This document shows, one piece after another, positions 1-9,174 of a stretch of 21,696 bases of DNA (its first letter is position 1; each line of letters opens with the position of its first letter). The stretch is from IMG/VR virus record IMGVR_UViG_3300029448_000510, positions 1-21,696 of that record; one strand, 5' to 3'. Both the position numbers and the translations under genes were made by a program. Origin of the DNA: a virus. The notes beneath the pieces were generated by a model. It saw only the letters and a list, made by a program, of their open reading frames with translations, did not search any database and was not told the origin of the DNA.

Positions 1-438
1 GAAAGATAAAGTACCGTTAGCATCTGTTGTTATAAACTGTCCGTTAGTTACAGTTCCAGGAAGTGTATATGTTATATCCCCAGATAAAGAAGCAGGAGAA
101 ACTACTGTTATAGCGTTTGTTCCATTAGCTGACGCTTCATATAGTTCAATTTTTCCTGCGTTAGCTGAGTTTCCAATCTTAAGAGAGTCTATTTTTGAAT
201 TTGAGTCTACAAGTATAGCGCTACTTGCTGTAACGGTACCTGCGGTATGATCTAGCATATCTGTAAACAGAGAACCCCCGATAATCTCAGGAGTATTTCC
301 ACCACCGTTTACATGACCAATTGCAAGACGCTTTCCATACGTCCCACCAGACCCATAGGCATAAAATAACTCACCCTGGGCAACGCTGGTATCTTTACCT
401 GTACCCGTAGTTCTTTTAATTTGAATTGTTTGAGCCAT
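1..438 (-). CDS. Tail fibre-like protein, N-terminal part, cut by the window edge
   Basis: An open frame of 146 codons starts at the ATG at 436-438 and runs off the left edge without a stop. The start follows a GGAG Shine-Dalgarno at 445-448 with a 6-base spacer, 17 bases after the preceding stop. The protein begins MAQTIQIKRTTGTGKDTS, then a short stretch ending in AQGELFYAYGS, then a repetitive Ser/Thr/Asn/Gly-rich beta region (ASSAILVDSNSKIDSLKIGN, later SLSGDITYTLPGTV). I recognise this opening (IKRT, then LAQGEL, then a xLxIG block) from fibre or fibre-attachment proteins of many aquatic phages; this is family memory, not a search. It is the last gene of a short block driven by the promoter at 1221-1249. 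It probably binds the host surface or joins a fibre to the tail tip. The receptor-binding end lies outside the window. Confidence 0.72.
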   Translation of the reverse strand, partial: MAQTIQIKRTTGTGKDTSVAQGELFYAYGSGGTYGKRLAIGHVNGGGNTPEIIGGSLFTDMLDHTAGTVTASSAILVDSNSKIDSLKIGNSANAGKIELYEASANGTNAITVVSPASLSGDITYTLPGTVTNGQFITTDANGTLSF

Positions 439-455
439 TTATAACTCCGAATATC

Positions 456-866
456 CTAGTAGGATCCTGCGTCTATTGTGTCTGAATCACCTGCAGCTGC
501 TCCAACTATTATTGGAACCCACTGAAATGTGCCTGAACTTGTTTCTCTATAGACTTTAAATTGTTCGTCATCAGTATCATACCAAGTATCCCCTTCCTGA
601 ATATTTGATCCAGTAGGAGTAGAATCTCCTCTGAAATCTTGGTCTGCTAATCCTTCTAATACTGTTTGTAAATTTGTAGAAGTAATGGTATTATGGGTAC
701 TTACGGTTACATTATTTGCTGTAATTTGTCCGGGTACTTCAAAAGGAACTGCTAACGTGTACGCCTGTACCGTGGTAACGTCATCTGTAATATCTACAGA
801 TAAAGTATCCCCAGTTGCGGTTACACCCGTAACGGTTTCAGTAACTTGTAAAGTAGTTTGACTCAT
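456..866 (-). CDS. Small tail/fibre-associated structural protein, hypothetical
   Basis: A 136-residue protein with no signal peptide or membrane segment. The first half is rich in Thr and Val and looks like beta strands. The second half holds a block, TNLQTVLEGLADQDF (about residues 64-78), followed by GDTWYDTDDEQFKVYRE (about residues 92-108). That block resembles a short module I know from fibre-linked proteins of marine phages, where an LxxVLExLADxxF helix precedes an EGDxWYDTDxxxxKVY hairpin. No enzymatic motif is visible. Its ATG overlaps the stop of the upstream gene as ATGA (863-866), so translation is probably coupled. Position between a beta-sandwich protein and a fibre gene suggests a tail-tip or fibre-adaptor role. 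The exact function is unknown. Confidence 0.7.
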   Translation of the reverse strand: MSQTTLQVTETVTGVTATGDTLSVDITDDVTTVQAYTLAVPFEVPGQITANNVTVSTHNTITSTNLQTVLEGLADQDFRGDSTPTGSNIQEGDTWYDTDDEQFKVYRETSSGTFQWVPIIVGAAAGDSDTIDAGSY

Positions 867-1201
867 CTTGTTACTTCAGGAGTTAAGGTTACATCTCCCT
901 GTATTATTCTTTTGACAATACTGTCATTTGCAGTAAATATTTCCAAGTCGTAGACATATTGTCCTGCCGCTAAAAGTTTACTGGTATTTCCAGGAAGCTG
1001 CATTTTTAAGGCTCCCTCACTTGCATTTGTTATTGTAACAGTAAAAGTTGCAGAAGCAGAAGAGGCTGAATGAGTTGTGCGCAGCTGGGCCCGACCTGAA
1101 TAGTTAGCCAGGTTTAGAGCTGTCCCTGATTGCTTAATCACCAAGTCTAAGGCAAAGTCGGAGCCTTGGTCGATTATTAGGTTATATGTTCCTGCACTCA
1201 T
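863..1201 (-). CDS. Small Ig/BppU-like tail-tip protein, hypothetical
   Basis: A 112-residue, mostly beta protein. The pattern is QGSDFALDLVIKQSG (residues 12-26), then NLANYSGRAQLRT, then a FTVTIT strand, then LLAAGQYVYDLEIF, ending in GDVTLTPEVTR. This order (QGxxF, a L.xYxxRAQIR strand, AGxYVYDLE, a final GxVxxxPxVTR) matches a common family of small phage baseplate or tail-fibre-attachment beta-sandwich domains, similar to the N-terminal domain of BppU; this assignment is from memory. The start has a good GGAG Shine-Dalgarno at 1209-1212 with a 7-base spacer. It is the first gene after the promoter at 1221-1249, with a predicted leader of only about 13 bases. It likely sits at the tail tip between J and the fibre. 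Confidence 0.72.
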   Translation of the reverse strand: MSAGTYNLIIDQGSDFALDLVIKQSGTALNLANYSGRAQLRTTHSASSASATFTVTITNASEGALKMQLPGNTSKLLAAGQYVYDLEIFTANDSIVKRIIQGDVTLTPEVTR

Positions 1202-1269
1202 GTATTTTCTCCATTTTGAAATTATATACCAAAGGACCTATTTAGTCAAGTTTTATTTTTAGGGTGGTA
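1202..1269 (-). promoter_or_regulatory. Intergenic promoter P2 for the fibre cassette
   Basis: On the minus strand the -35 box is TTGACT (1244-1249) and the -10 box is TATAAT (1221-1226), with a 17-base spacer: 11 of 12 positions match the sigma-70 consensus. A run AAAAATAAAA lies just upstream of the -35 and could act as an UP element. It is preceded by CACCCT (1261-1266), which touches the end of the J gene region. The predicted start of transcription is near 1214, so the leader is about 13 bases and the Shine-Dalgarno (1209-1212) lies almost at the 5' end. No terminator hairpin is visible between J and this promoter, so readthrough from the tail operon is also expected. Confidence 0.82.
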
Positions 1270-4200
1270 TTACGAAAGGTCTCCAAGTTTTACTCGCGTA
1301 GTATTACCCTCTTTAATAATAATTCTTCGGTTGTTAGACTCTAAAACAATACTTCCATTAGCATCCGTCCCTGTTATTGTATTTGCAGCAATAGTCCAAC
1401 CTCCTACCTCTCCAGCTTCTTTATTACCATCTTTAGCATGTAGATTAGTAGCAGTAGTACCTCCTATAGATACAGCATTCGCAATACTACCTGTATTGAA
1501 TGTAAAATTATCTGCAGTAATATTTCCAGCTTTTGTTATTTTAAATACAGCAGTACCTGCTTTATTCCTTGTTTCAAAAACAGAATCTGAATCAGCACCA
1601 GGTAAGGTTAATAATATTTTTGAACCACCTCCGTTTGTTCCTCCCGTATTTCCAAAGTTTGGCCCTTGAATTGTTCCTGTTGTAATATGAGCACCATCTA
1701 TAGCGGTTGTATCATAAACAGAAGAGCCATCCTCACTAAAAGTGCCACCGCTAAAGGTAACTACACCTGTAAAAGAAGTATGCTCAACAGCAGCAGTTAT
1801 ATTTACTGTTACAGTATTTGAGGTTGCACCTGAACTTCCATCTGTAAAGGAGTATCTCGCTACCCAGTAGTGATCATCACTATCTATATTTACTACGTAG
1901 AAATTGTTGCTATAACCTCCTGCATCAGTTGCTTCCTGAGTTAAATTATTACTTAAAGTTCCAGTTATTCCTCCAGCTGAAAAACTATAAGTACCAGTAC
2001 CTGCGGGAGTAAAAGGATTGGTATTATTAGTAGTTCGAAAATAAATATACCCTTGAACACTTCTTTTGCCAGAGTCTCCCGCGCTACCTTGATCTCCATG
2101 AACCGCTATTACTGCACCAGCACTCCAATTCCAAGAATGTGCATTAATAGTAGTATTAGCGGAAGCATCAGTTATAGTAACCTGTCGTTGATGTAGATAC
2201 GGCTTAGCGGTTGTAGTTTTCTGAGGGGCTGCATACCAATCATTTGATTCAGACGCACTATTAGTCCAAGTAATCGTACCTGAATCAAAATTTATTGTTC
2301 CAGCGGTACCAGTAGTCCCCCCTGGAGTACCATTATCTGGAAAACTCTGTGCAGCACCATCGGTAGCAGCAAGTTTATAAATAGTTATAACTTTAGTAGA
2401 TGCTCCTGTTTGCCCCGTATCTCCTGTTATAGATTTACTCAAGGTCTGAGTAGTGTTAATAGTTTTCGCATTAGCATTTGCTTGCTTATAAATTATAGGC
2501 CAAGTAATTACTTCATCTGTATCAGTATTGGCAGTAGTAGAATGATTACCAATAGTAACAACATTACTACTGACACCGGAGGGAGTTCCAATAGTTACAT
2601 CGCTTCCTGTAACCGTAGGGGTCCCAATATACCATTCCCCGTTGTCTAAAGTTCCTTGAGGGTTGTTGTAGCTATGTGCTCCAGATCCTCCAACATATGA
2701 ATAAACTTCACCCCCAACAATTAATTCAAGTGTAGTACTAGATCCTGGGATAGTAGCTACATCTGCACCTCCTATTTTACCACTTAAATCGGTAGTATAT
2801 GTATGCGCTTGATTTGAGTTTACAATAGCTACACCACCTGAACCAATTTTAATGCCTACTATAGAAATACTATCTGTGGCTACAACTGAACTGGGTGCAT
2901 CTCCAGCGCTATAACTACCTGGTTTTTCTCCTACTTCTACTTTTACTACTTTTGGCCAGTTTGCTTTAACATAAGTGGCTGGAATACTTGCACTTGCATA
3001 CGTATATGTAGCAGCTTGAGTGCCTGTTGTGTCTGTCCAAGCACCCACAGTACCATCAAAAGTAAATCTATATAAAGGATCAGTAAAATTATTTGCAGTT
3101 GCAGTAATTACAATATTGTTACTACCACTACTATTATAAACAGGAGTACTACCTTCTTCATCATAAACTATAGAGTAGTCATCTGAAGTTAAGTTTACAA
3201 TTTTACCATCAGCCCCAGCGGCACCTGCAATTGATGCTCCATCTTTTACTTTAATAATTTTAAAACTTTTTGATTTTGAGTTACTTTGATCTGATGTTTC
3301 TCTTACCGTAACAGTAAAGTCTAAAGAGGACCCACTATCATAACCTATACCACCGGAACCATCATGTAACTGATATGTTAAAGTTTGTCCTGTAACAGCA
3401 CTATCAGAAGAGCCTATAAAAGAGCTTTGTGCAGATGCACTTATTGCCGGACTTCCTTGAGTAAAACCATTTCCAGTAATTGTAAACTCAGGAGCATCGT
3501 ATGCTATTGCGTCCGCTACTAGGGTAATTACTGCTTCGCCCTGTAAAGCACTACTTGAATTATAGTTAAGAAATACAATATTTGAATCCACTATAAGAGC
3601 ACGTAGCCCTGTAAGAGTTGTATCCTCTATCCAATTTATAGGAGTATGAGTATAGTTACTTCCACTTCTACTTACTCGTGCAATAATTGCATCATTAGCT
3701 GTATCAGTTCGTAAAGTATTTCTTGCAATTGCTTTAGCTTCATCAACACTTGTAACTGTTGAATCAGTATCATTTAATCTTCTATCAACATATAAAGTAT
3801 CATCATCCTGTATAAAAGTAACCTTTCCACCTATATACTTATCTGTTGCATACTTTATTCGAATTATATCCCCTACTTCAAATCGAGTAGTAAATGCAGT
3901 TGTACCTTCGCTTTTAACAACCTTATTAGTTCTAGCGGCAACTGTTACCCTAGCATCCGCATTATTTGTACAATCTGTCCAATCATTCTCTGCATTAGCG
4001 GCATACTGGGTTAAGTCTCTCCAGTATCCTTGCGAAGTGTTTTCAAAGTCGATAGCAACGCTTGATACTAACTTAAAGTAGTCACTAGTAGAATCAGCAT
4101 CAAAATAAATAAATCCATGACCCCCGTCTGCAAGAGCTGTTAAACTTTGTTGATAAGTAGCGGCTGTACTTTGATTTGCATTATTAACCTTTGTACCAGG

Positions 4201-7200
4201 TGCTCCAGGAGATTGCATAGCCCAGTCAACTACGTTCATAGACCACGTACTGGTGCTTGAAGACATCTTAGAGTTTGATCTTATACCATTAGGAACTCCA
4301 TCAGCAGTTCTAATACAAGAAACTGCAAACTTATCTTGTACTTCTATTACCTGCCACTTAATCTCTGATCTTTTACCCTCTTTTGATATAGTTTGAACCC
4401 CAAAATTATAAATACCATCAGGAATCCCACTAAAATTTACGAAGCGCCTAGATGCGTTTGTAATATCAATTAAGTCAGTACCATCCGGAAGTTTGGGATG
4501 TATATGTAAGGCAAAAGAAGATAAATGCCCATACTCTGTCCCATCACTATTTAAAGGAGTTTCCCACATAACCTGCAACTCTTGAAGCTGCTGCTTATGC
4601 ATGGGAGTTTCAAATACATATACCGCTTCAGGTTGTGGAACAGTATCAGGCTCTGGAGTACGAACAGGATCTTGTATTGCTACTCTTAAGTCTTTATCAA
4701 CTACATCAAACTTACTATTGTAAAACTCTACTCCTGTAATTTGATGATTATTATCTTTATCCTGTTTTATACTTAAAATTTTATATTCTTTATAGGAAGG
4801 TAAAGTGTTCACACCTTTAAACGTTTCTTTAATAGCCCATACCGTAGAATCAGGAATAGTACCTGAAAAAGCACTAGAAAGTGCAATTTGAGATACTCCA
4901 TTTACTATAGTAACATTTGAAGAAGTAAAAGACTTGGCTTCGACAGAAGTCGAGTTTCTAAACTCTACTAATATGTCATTTCCTGCATCGTCTTGTATAT
5001 TTAGAATATTTTTTTCTACTTGCTCATCTGAGTCATTAGTACCTATAAGTTGAGTTGAAGTACCTGCTATCTTTCCATAAGTAACAGTATCTCCTCGATT
5101 ATATGTATAAGCAGTTCCTCCATGAGTTACAGTTGCAGAAGCATCTTGTGCAAGAACTACAGTACGCTTCATAACTAATAAAGACAGAGTATATGTGTAA
5201 TCAGACCCTGCTTGGAAAGAAAAAGATTCTGCATTACCTCCTTCAACCTGTGCTTCAGAAGAAAGAGAAGCTACATTCCGGTCTAGTGTAATAGCAGAAT
5301 TGGAAGAAGCAGTTATTCTACCACTAAAAGAAACTCCTGTTTCCACTTTATTCTGTAAATTTATTATGTCCCCTGGAGCTAGAAAACTTGCATTAGTAGA
5401 GGTCTTAAAGGTAACAATCTCTGTTTGATTTACTGCTGTCCATGCTTTCCATCTACCAAATCTTATTGCTTGGCCTTCCGAAGTACATCCAAAAGCAACT
5501 GCCTTAGCAGGAAGAACTCTTCCTGTTTCAATTATATTATCTCTATCCTCTATTATTAAAGGCTCTGCTTTGTATGCCGACAAAGGATTATTCCAAAGAA
5601 CAGTAAATTGGTTAGCTCTAGTTTTACTAGCAGTATTCTGGGTTGAAAGAGTACCTTCAAGTATATTTGCTTCTGAAAAATTATATATAGGAGTTGCAGG
5701 AGAGTCTTGTACTGTTGACATTTGGCCATCTAGCCAGTACAACATACCCCTAAAAACAGTTGCCATGTCTTTAAGAACTTTATAAGCCTCGGCAGATTTA
5801 GTAAGGTATAAATTTGTCGTAAAACGAGGCTCTGTTCCGCCATCTCTTGTAGGAACTAATTCATCACAGTATTTTGCAATTTTATAAAGTTGAAACTTAT
5901 TTATATCAGTCTGAGCTAAAAAATCTCCTAATCCATATCTATTATTTATAAGTATATCATAAAATATCCATGCAGGATTATCTGTATAGTACGTTGCAAG
6001 ATCAAGACTACTAGAGTTAGAGGTGCCTTCATCACTAAACTCTCCATTCCATAATCCTGTATAAGTTGCTACCCCTGTTGTTGTTAAATGACGGGGAGTA
6101 TAGTTTGAAGGAATTTTTACTTTTAAACCCCTTACATGGTATGAGCGTTTTGGAGGGTTACTAAAACTTTTTGAACTAAATCTTACCGAAGCCATTGCAG
6201 AATAAGGATGCTCAAGCTTTTCGTCAATAATTGCTATAACTTGTGCAATTTTTACACTATCTATTACCGCACTTACTCCGGAAGTTCTTCCTTGAACAAT
6301 ATAACCCTGCCCATTTAGTTTTCCTGTATGATTATTACTATTACTTTGTCCATCAGGAGTAAGGCGAGTAATTTGCAGTCTCATATCCTGTATATTTAAA
6401 AAAGTATTTACAGGTATTTCAACAGTATAGGAAATAGCAGTTTTTTGGAGACCAAACCACTTTTGGTACTTAAAAGCTCCTCCTGTAAGATCCTTCCAGT
6501 CTGTGGGGTTTGCTCCACCAGTTTCTGATCCCTGAAGTTGTATATTAAAAGCAGCTCCTCCACTGAAGTCGTTTCCTTCTTCGTCCATTGCATAATGACC
6601 CCCAGGAAACTCAAAATGTACTTTTATTCTATCAATTTCATTTATCTGTGCGCTTGTAAAAGAAGTACTAAATACTATTATTTTTTGTACCATTCCAGTA
6701 GGTACAGGGTCTACATCAGGATAACCTACGCCTATAGTTGTAGGATAAGAATTTGTGTTATTAAATATCTCTGCTTGAGCAGAAGATAAAGTAACTGGAA
6801 AAGATGCAACTCCCTGTCCTGCTATTTGGTAGAAGGGTTCTTGAATACGATTCCCTACACGAAACTCAATAGAGGATCCTGGGTACTTTTGTCCACCTCG
6901 AGGAGAACCTCCAGTAGTACTTGATCCTAGTACTCCTACTTCTCCACCTAACGTGAATTCTTTGTCAGTAACGGCAAGAGCATTGCTACTTTTAGGTATA
7001 TAAATAACATTATTAGTATTAACTGTTTGAATTTCTACTTTTAGAACCCAATCTATAAATACTTCTGCATAAACCTCGTTTGTTCCTGATGCATACGTTT
7101 CCGGTATAATTTGTGCGTTTATAGTAGTATTATAGGGTTTAAAAATAGCGCGTTTTGTATCTCCTGAATTTAACTCTGAGTCATATCCCGTGTCATGAGT

Positions 7201-7830
7201 GGATATTAAATCACCTTTTAAAGTCTCACCACTAGGTAACTTAACTCTACATATGGGTTTCAGGTTGGAAAATTCTCCACCACGTAAAGTAGGCTTAAAG
7301 TCTTGATCAAAAAACGTAGTTTCTGCAAAAGGGGACGTACTAGCTACAGCGCACAGCCTAATACTTCCTATTGTATGAATAGTTGCGGGGCCTTCTAGTG
7401 TTTTTGTAACTATTCTTTCTACTTTTGCCTTAGAAGACGATGCCGAAATAATAGTTATCCAACGATATACATAATCACTACTGTAAGTTTCTGCTAAATC
7501 ATTAAAGTATGCTGTGTTTCCTTGTCTGTCTTTTAAAGAAGCTGTGACAGGTTGATTAAGCCCAGAAGCTGCTGCAAAAGTTATAGTGTGAGGCTCCCCT
7601 GTTTCTTCTGCTTTAGAGCTTTCTTTTAAAATTCTATTCCTATCAGCTAGTTGATCCCCCGCTAAATAAACAGATGCTTCACCATTTACCAAACCCTCTA
7701 TAGGACCTTCAGAAATTAAATCAGTAACAGAAACTTCTTGAATATCTGACCCACGTTTTGACGCTATAAGAGGATCCAGATACCCAACAGTACCTGGGCC
7801 CGGTTCGAAAGGATTCCAGCCCGGATACAT
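1270..7830 (-). CDS. J: Tail tip attachment protein, lambda J-like, greatly enlarged
   Basis: A 2186-residue central tail-tip protein, about twice the length of lambda J (1132). The N-terminus carries the family motif VSVTDLISEGPIEGLVNG (about residues 33-50). The J core follows: SYHVRGLKVKIPSNYTP (about 560-580), NNPAWIFYDIL then RYGLGD (about 615-635), YCDELVP and GGTEPRFTTNLYL (about 650-680), matching lambda J segments closely. A jelly-roll-like insert seems to lie at about 300-520. A fibronectin-III-like stretch covers about 1050-1165. The last third is a chain of beta modules joined by Gly-X-X linkers near residues 1530, 1800 and 1910, ending in a region (ITTGTI, GGWTIAANTI) typical of fibre C-termini. 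In lambda, J forms the trimeric tip hub and its C-terminus binds the receptor; the same is inferred here. It starts at a TAATG junction with the I-like gene. Confidence 0.95.
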   Translation of the reverse strand: MYPGWNPFEPGPGTVGYLDPLIASKRGSDIQEVSVTDLISEGPIEGLVNGEASVYLAGDQLADRNRILKESSKAEETGEPHTITFAAASGLNQPVTASLKDRQGNTAYFNDLAETYSSDYVYRWITIISASSSKAKVERIVTKTLEGPATIHTIGSIRLCAVASTSPFAETTFFDQDFKPTLRGGEFSNLKPICRVKLPSGETLKGDLISTHDTGYDSELNSGDTKRAIFKPYNTTINAQIIPETYASGTNEVYAEVFIDWVLKVEIQTVNTNNVIYIPKSSNALAVTDKEFTLGGEVGVLGSSTTGGSPRGGQKYPGSSIEFRVGNRIQEPFYQIAGQGVASFPVTLSSAQAEIFNNTNSYPTTIGVGYPDVDPVPTGMVQKIIVFSTSFTSAQINEIDRIKVHFEFPGGHYAMDEEGNDFSGGAAFNIQLQGSETGGANPTDWKDLTGGAFKYQKWFGLQKTAISYTVEIPVNTFLNIQDMRLQITRLTPDGQSNSNNHTGKLNGQGYIVQGRTSGVSAVIDSVKIAQVIAIIDEKLEHPYSAMASVRFSSKSFSNPPKRSYHVRGLKVKIPSNYTPRHLTTTGVATYTGLWNGEFSDEGTSNSSSLDLATYYTDNPAWIFYDILINNRYGLGDFLAQTDINKFQLYKIAKYCDELVPTRDGGTEPRFTTNLYLTKSAEAYKVLKDMATVFRGMLYWLDGQMSTVQDSPATPIYNFSEANILEGTLSTQNTASKTRANQFTVLWNNPLSAYKAEPLIIEDRDNIIETGRVLPAKAVAFGCTSEGQAIRFGRWKAWTAVNQTEIVTFKTSTNASFLAPGDIINLQNKVETGVSFSGRITASSNSAITLDRNVASLSSEAQVEGGNAESFSFQAGSDYTYTLSLLVMKRTVVLAQDASATVTHGGTAYTYNRGDTVTYGKIAGTSTQLIGTNDSDEQVEKNILNIQDDAGNDILVEFRNSTSVEAKSFTSSNVTIVNGVSQIALSSAFSGTIPDSTVWAIKETFKGVNTLPSYKEYKILSIKQDKDNNHQITGVEFYNSKFDVVDKDLRVAIQDPVRTPEPDTVPQPEAVYVFETPMHKQQLQELQVMWETPLNSDGTEYGHLSSFALHIHPKLPDGTDLIDITNASRRFVNFSGIPDGIYNFGVQTISKEGKRSEIKWQVIEVQDKFAVSCIRTADGVPNGIRSNSKMSSSTSTWSMNVVDWAMQSPGAPGTKVNNANQSTAATYQQSLTALADGGHGFIYFDADSTSDYFKLVSSVAIDFENTSQGYWRDLTQYAANAENDWTDCTNNADARVTVAARTNKVVKSEGTTAFTTRFEVGDIIRIKYATDKYIGGKVTFIQDDDTLYVDRRLNDTDSTVTSVDEAKAIARNTLRTDTANDAIIARVSRSGSNYTHTPINWIEDTTLTGLRALIVDSNIVFLNYNSSSALQGEAVITLVADAIAYDAPEFTITGNGFTQGSPAISASAQSSFIGSSDSAVTGQTLTYQLHDGSGGIGYDSGSSLDFTVTVRETSDQSNSKSKSFKIIKVKDGASIAGAAGADGKIVNLTSDDYSIVYDEEGSTPVYNSSGSNNIVITATANNFTDPLYRFTFDGTVGAWTDTTGTQAATYTYASASIPATYVKANWPKVVKVEVGEKPGSYSAGDAPSSVVATDSISIVGIKIGSGGVAIVNSNQAHTYTTDLSGKIGGADVATIPGSSTTLELIVGGEVYSYVGGSGAHSYNNPQGTLDNGEWYIGTPTVTGSDVTIGTPSGVSSNVVTIGNHSTTANTDTDEVITWPIIYKQANANAKTINTTQTLSKSITGDTGQTGASTKVITIYKLAATDGAAQSFPDNGTPGGTTGTAGTINFDSGTITWTNSASESNDWYAAPQKTTTAKPYLHQRQVTITDASANTTINAHSWNWSAGAVIAVHGDQGSAGDSGKRSVQGYIYFRTTNNTNPFTPAGTGTYSFSAGGITGTLSNNLTQEATDAGGYSNNFYVVNIDSDDHYWVARYSFTDGSSGATSNTVTVNITAAVEHTSFTGVVTFSGGTFSEDGSSVYDTTAIDGAHITTGTIQGPNFGNTGGTNGGGSKILLTLPGADSDSVFETRNKAGTAVFKITKAGNITADNFTFNTGSIANAVSIGGTTATNLHAKDGNKEAGEVGGWTIAANTITGTDANGSIVLESNNRRIIIKEGNTTRVKLGDLS

Positions 7831-8486
7831 TATTCAGCACTCGCAGGATAACGGGTAATATTTCCTTCCGCATCCGATGAAATAGCATAAGAACCACCTG
7901 CGTTTTCAGAAGCCATTAAACCTTCTGTTGTATTTCGTAAGTCAAAAGTAACTGGTTTTCCTGGCACTCTCAGTTCTCCGTATAGTATAGGGCAAGGAGC
8001 GCCTTCAGGAATAGACTGTTCTGCTCCTTGAAATAGGTACCCCTCTTTTTGATCTTCTTGATTATCCGTTGCAGGATCCGGCATCATAAGTTCTGCTATT
8101 CCTGCAGATAATAGCATCATGCCTGCTGCCTGCATTATACCCACAGCAAGTGCCCCCCAACCCATTGGATTAGTTAAAGCAAGAACTACAAGAATTGCTC
8201 CTACTATAACTTTAAAAGCTCCTTTTGATCCAACAGGAACAGGAGTAATAACTATATCACCTCTATCTAAAGGTAATAAAATTTCTTTTTCGTCTGTTAA
8301 ATATTGATCTGCAATTTGAATTTTAAAACCTATCTGGTTTTCAGTTTTATCTAATAAGTACTTTCTTACGTCTTGATGGTTTGCATCAAGGTATTGCATA
8401 ACTTCCTGTATACTATCGGCAGCTACTTCTACAACCCTTCCAAACTTCTCCCCCATGTCTCCTGCTAAATATAATTTACGTAACAT
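7830..8486 (-). CDS. I: Tail assembly protein, lambda I-like
   Basis: A 218-residue protein matching lambda gpI in layout. The N-terminal half looks like a ubiquitin-like beta-grasp domain (MLRKLYLAGDMGEKFG at the start, ending near DIVITPVPVGSKG). Next is a hydrophobic segment at about 92-136 (VIVGAILVVLALTNPMGWGA, then MMLLSAGIAELM) with two likely membrane-prone helices. The C-terminal segment YLFQGAEQSIPEGAPCPILY, then GELRVPGKPV, parallels the lambda segment with VLPVLYGEMRVGS. gpI is needed for assembly of the lambda tail tip and is not abundant in the finished virion. The start overlaps the end of the K-like gene by 11 bases; the stop forms TAATG with J. The K-I-J order is the lambda order. 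Confidence 0.92.
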   Translation of the reverse strand: MLRKLYLAGDMGEKFGRVVEVAADSIQEVMQYLDANHQDVRKYLLDKTENQIGFKIQIADQYLTDEKEILLPLDRGDIVITPVPVGSKGAFKVIVGAILVVLALTNPMGWGALAVGIMQAAGMMLLSAGIAELMMPDPATDNQEDQKEGYLFQGAEQSIPEGAPCPILYGELRVPGKPVTFDLRNTTEGLMASENAGGSYAISSDAEGNITRYPASAE

Positions 8487-9174
8487 ACCTATAAGCTCCT
8501 ACTAAATATGTATACCAAAAAGGGTATAAGTTTTCTCGGCAAGATAGCCTGTTTATTGCATGGTGGTAGAAAATATCGTTTCCAATATATACTCCACAAT
8601 GGTTGTTTGTCTCTTCCTGTACTCTAAATATAAGTACATCATTTTCTTTTAAGTCTGATAACTCTATTTCTTCGTGATTCCAGTTTTTAATTACCTCTGG
8701 ACAAAAATAGTCAAGCCCTTTAGTATACCAGCTATCTTCAAATAAAGCTCTTTTTGGAATTTCAATTTTTTGAGTTAGTAAATAATCTCGCATTGCTTCA
8801 AAACAATCTCTTACTCCAAACTTGTACTCTCTTCCGAAGAGATTAACTGTATTTTTCTTGGGCTCAACCACTGTTAAATTCATTTCAGGATAACTAAATA
8901 TGTAATAGGGGATTCCCATAGTATTACAAGCTTCTATATCTGTTTCTCCTGGGGCCGAACTATCTCCAATATGATTATGTACTATACCTATAATATCTGT
9001 TGATAAGAAGAAGTTAAAGTATTCTTCTGAGTCCATAAGAAAGTCATCTTTATCTTCTGCTATATTTGTAACTGGAACCCACTTTTTCTTTCCTTTTACA
9101 ACTGTAATAAGCCCGCAGCCTTCCCTAGGATATTCTTTATCAAAATGGTTTTTTATTTCTGTGTATAAGTGCAT
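8476..9174 (-). CDS. K: Tail assembly protein, lambda K-like (JAMM plus NlpC/P60)
   Basis: A 232-residue two-domain protein. The N-terminal MPN/JAMM domain shows the Glu in PREGCG (E18), the metal-binding HNH (H66, H68) and D79. The Ser expected three residues before that Asp is Gly (G76 in APGETD). The C-terminal NlpC/P60 domain has the catalytic Cys in FGVRDCF (C124), a His in NNHCGVYIG (H192) and a further His in FYHH (H204 or H205), matching lambda gpK (GVTDCY, PNHAAIYCG, LLHH). In this family the NlpC/P60 domain is a cysteine peptidase/amidase fold that may cut peptidoglycan during DNA entry or trim tip proteins; the role here is inferred. It begins at a TAATG junction with L and overlaps I by 11 bases. 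Confidence 0.94.
   Translation of the reverse strand: MHLYTEIKNHFDKEYPREGCGLITVVKGKKKWVPVTNIAEDKDDFLMDSEEYFNFFLSTDIIGIVHNHIGDSSAPGETDIEACNTMGIPYYIFSYPEMNLTVVEPKKNTVNLFGREYKFGVRDCFEAMRDYLLTQKIEIPKRALFEDSWYTKGLDYFCPEVIKNWNHEEIELSDLKENDVLIFRVQEETNNHCGVYIGNDIFYHHAINRLSCRENLYPFWYTYLVGAYRYVT

Noticed and set aside
8686-8714. TTGACT with 17 bases to ATTAAA inside the K gene
   Set aside because: The -10 match is only 3 of 6, and the upstream CACCCT/A-rich part seen at P1 and P2 is missing. It is probably chance within coding sequence.
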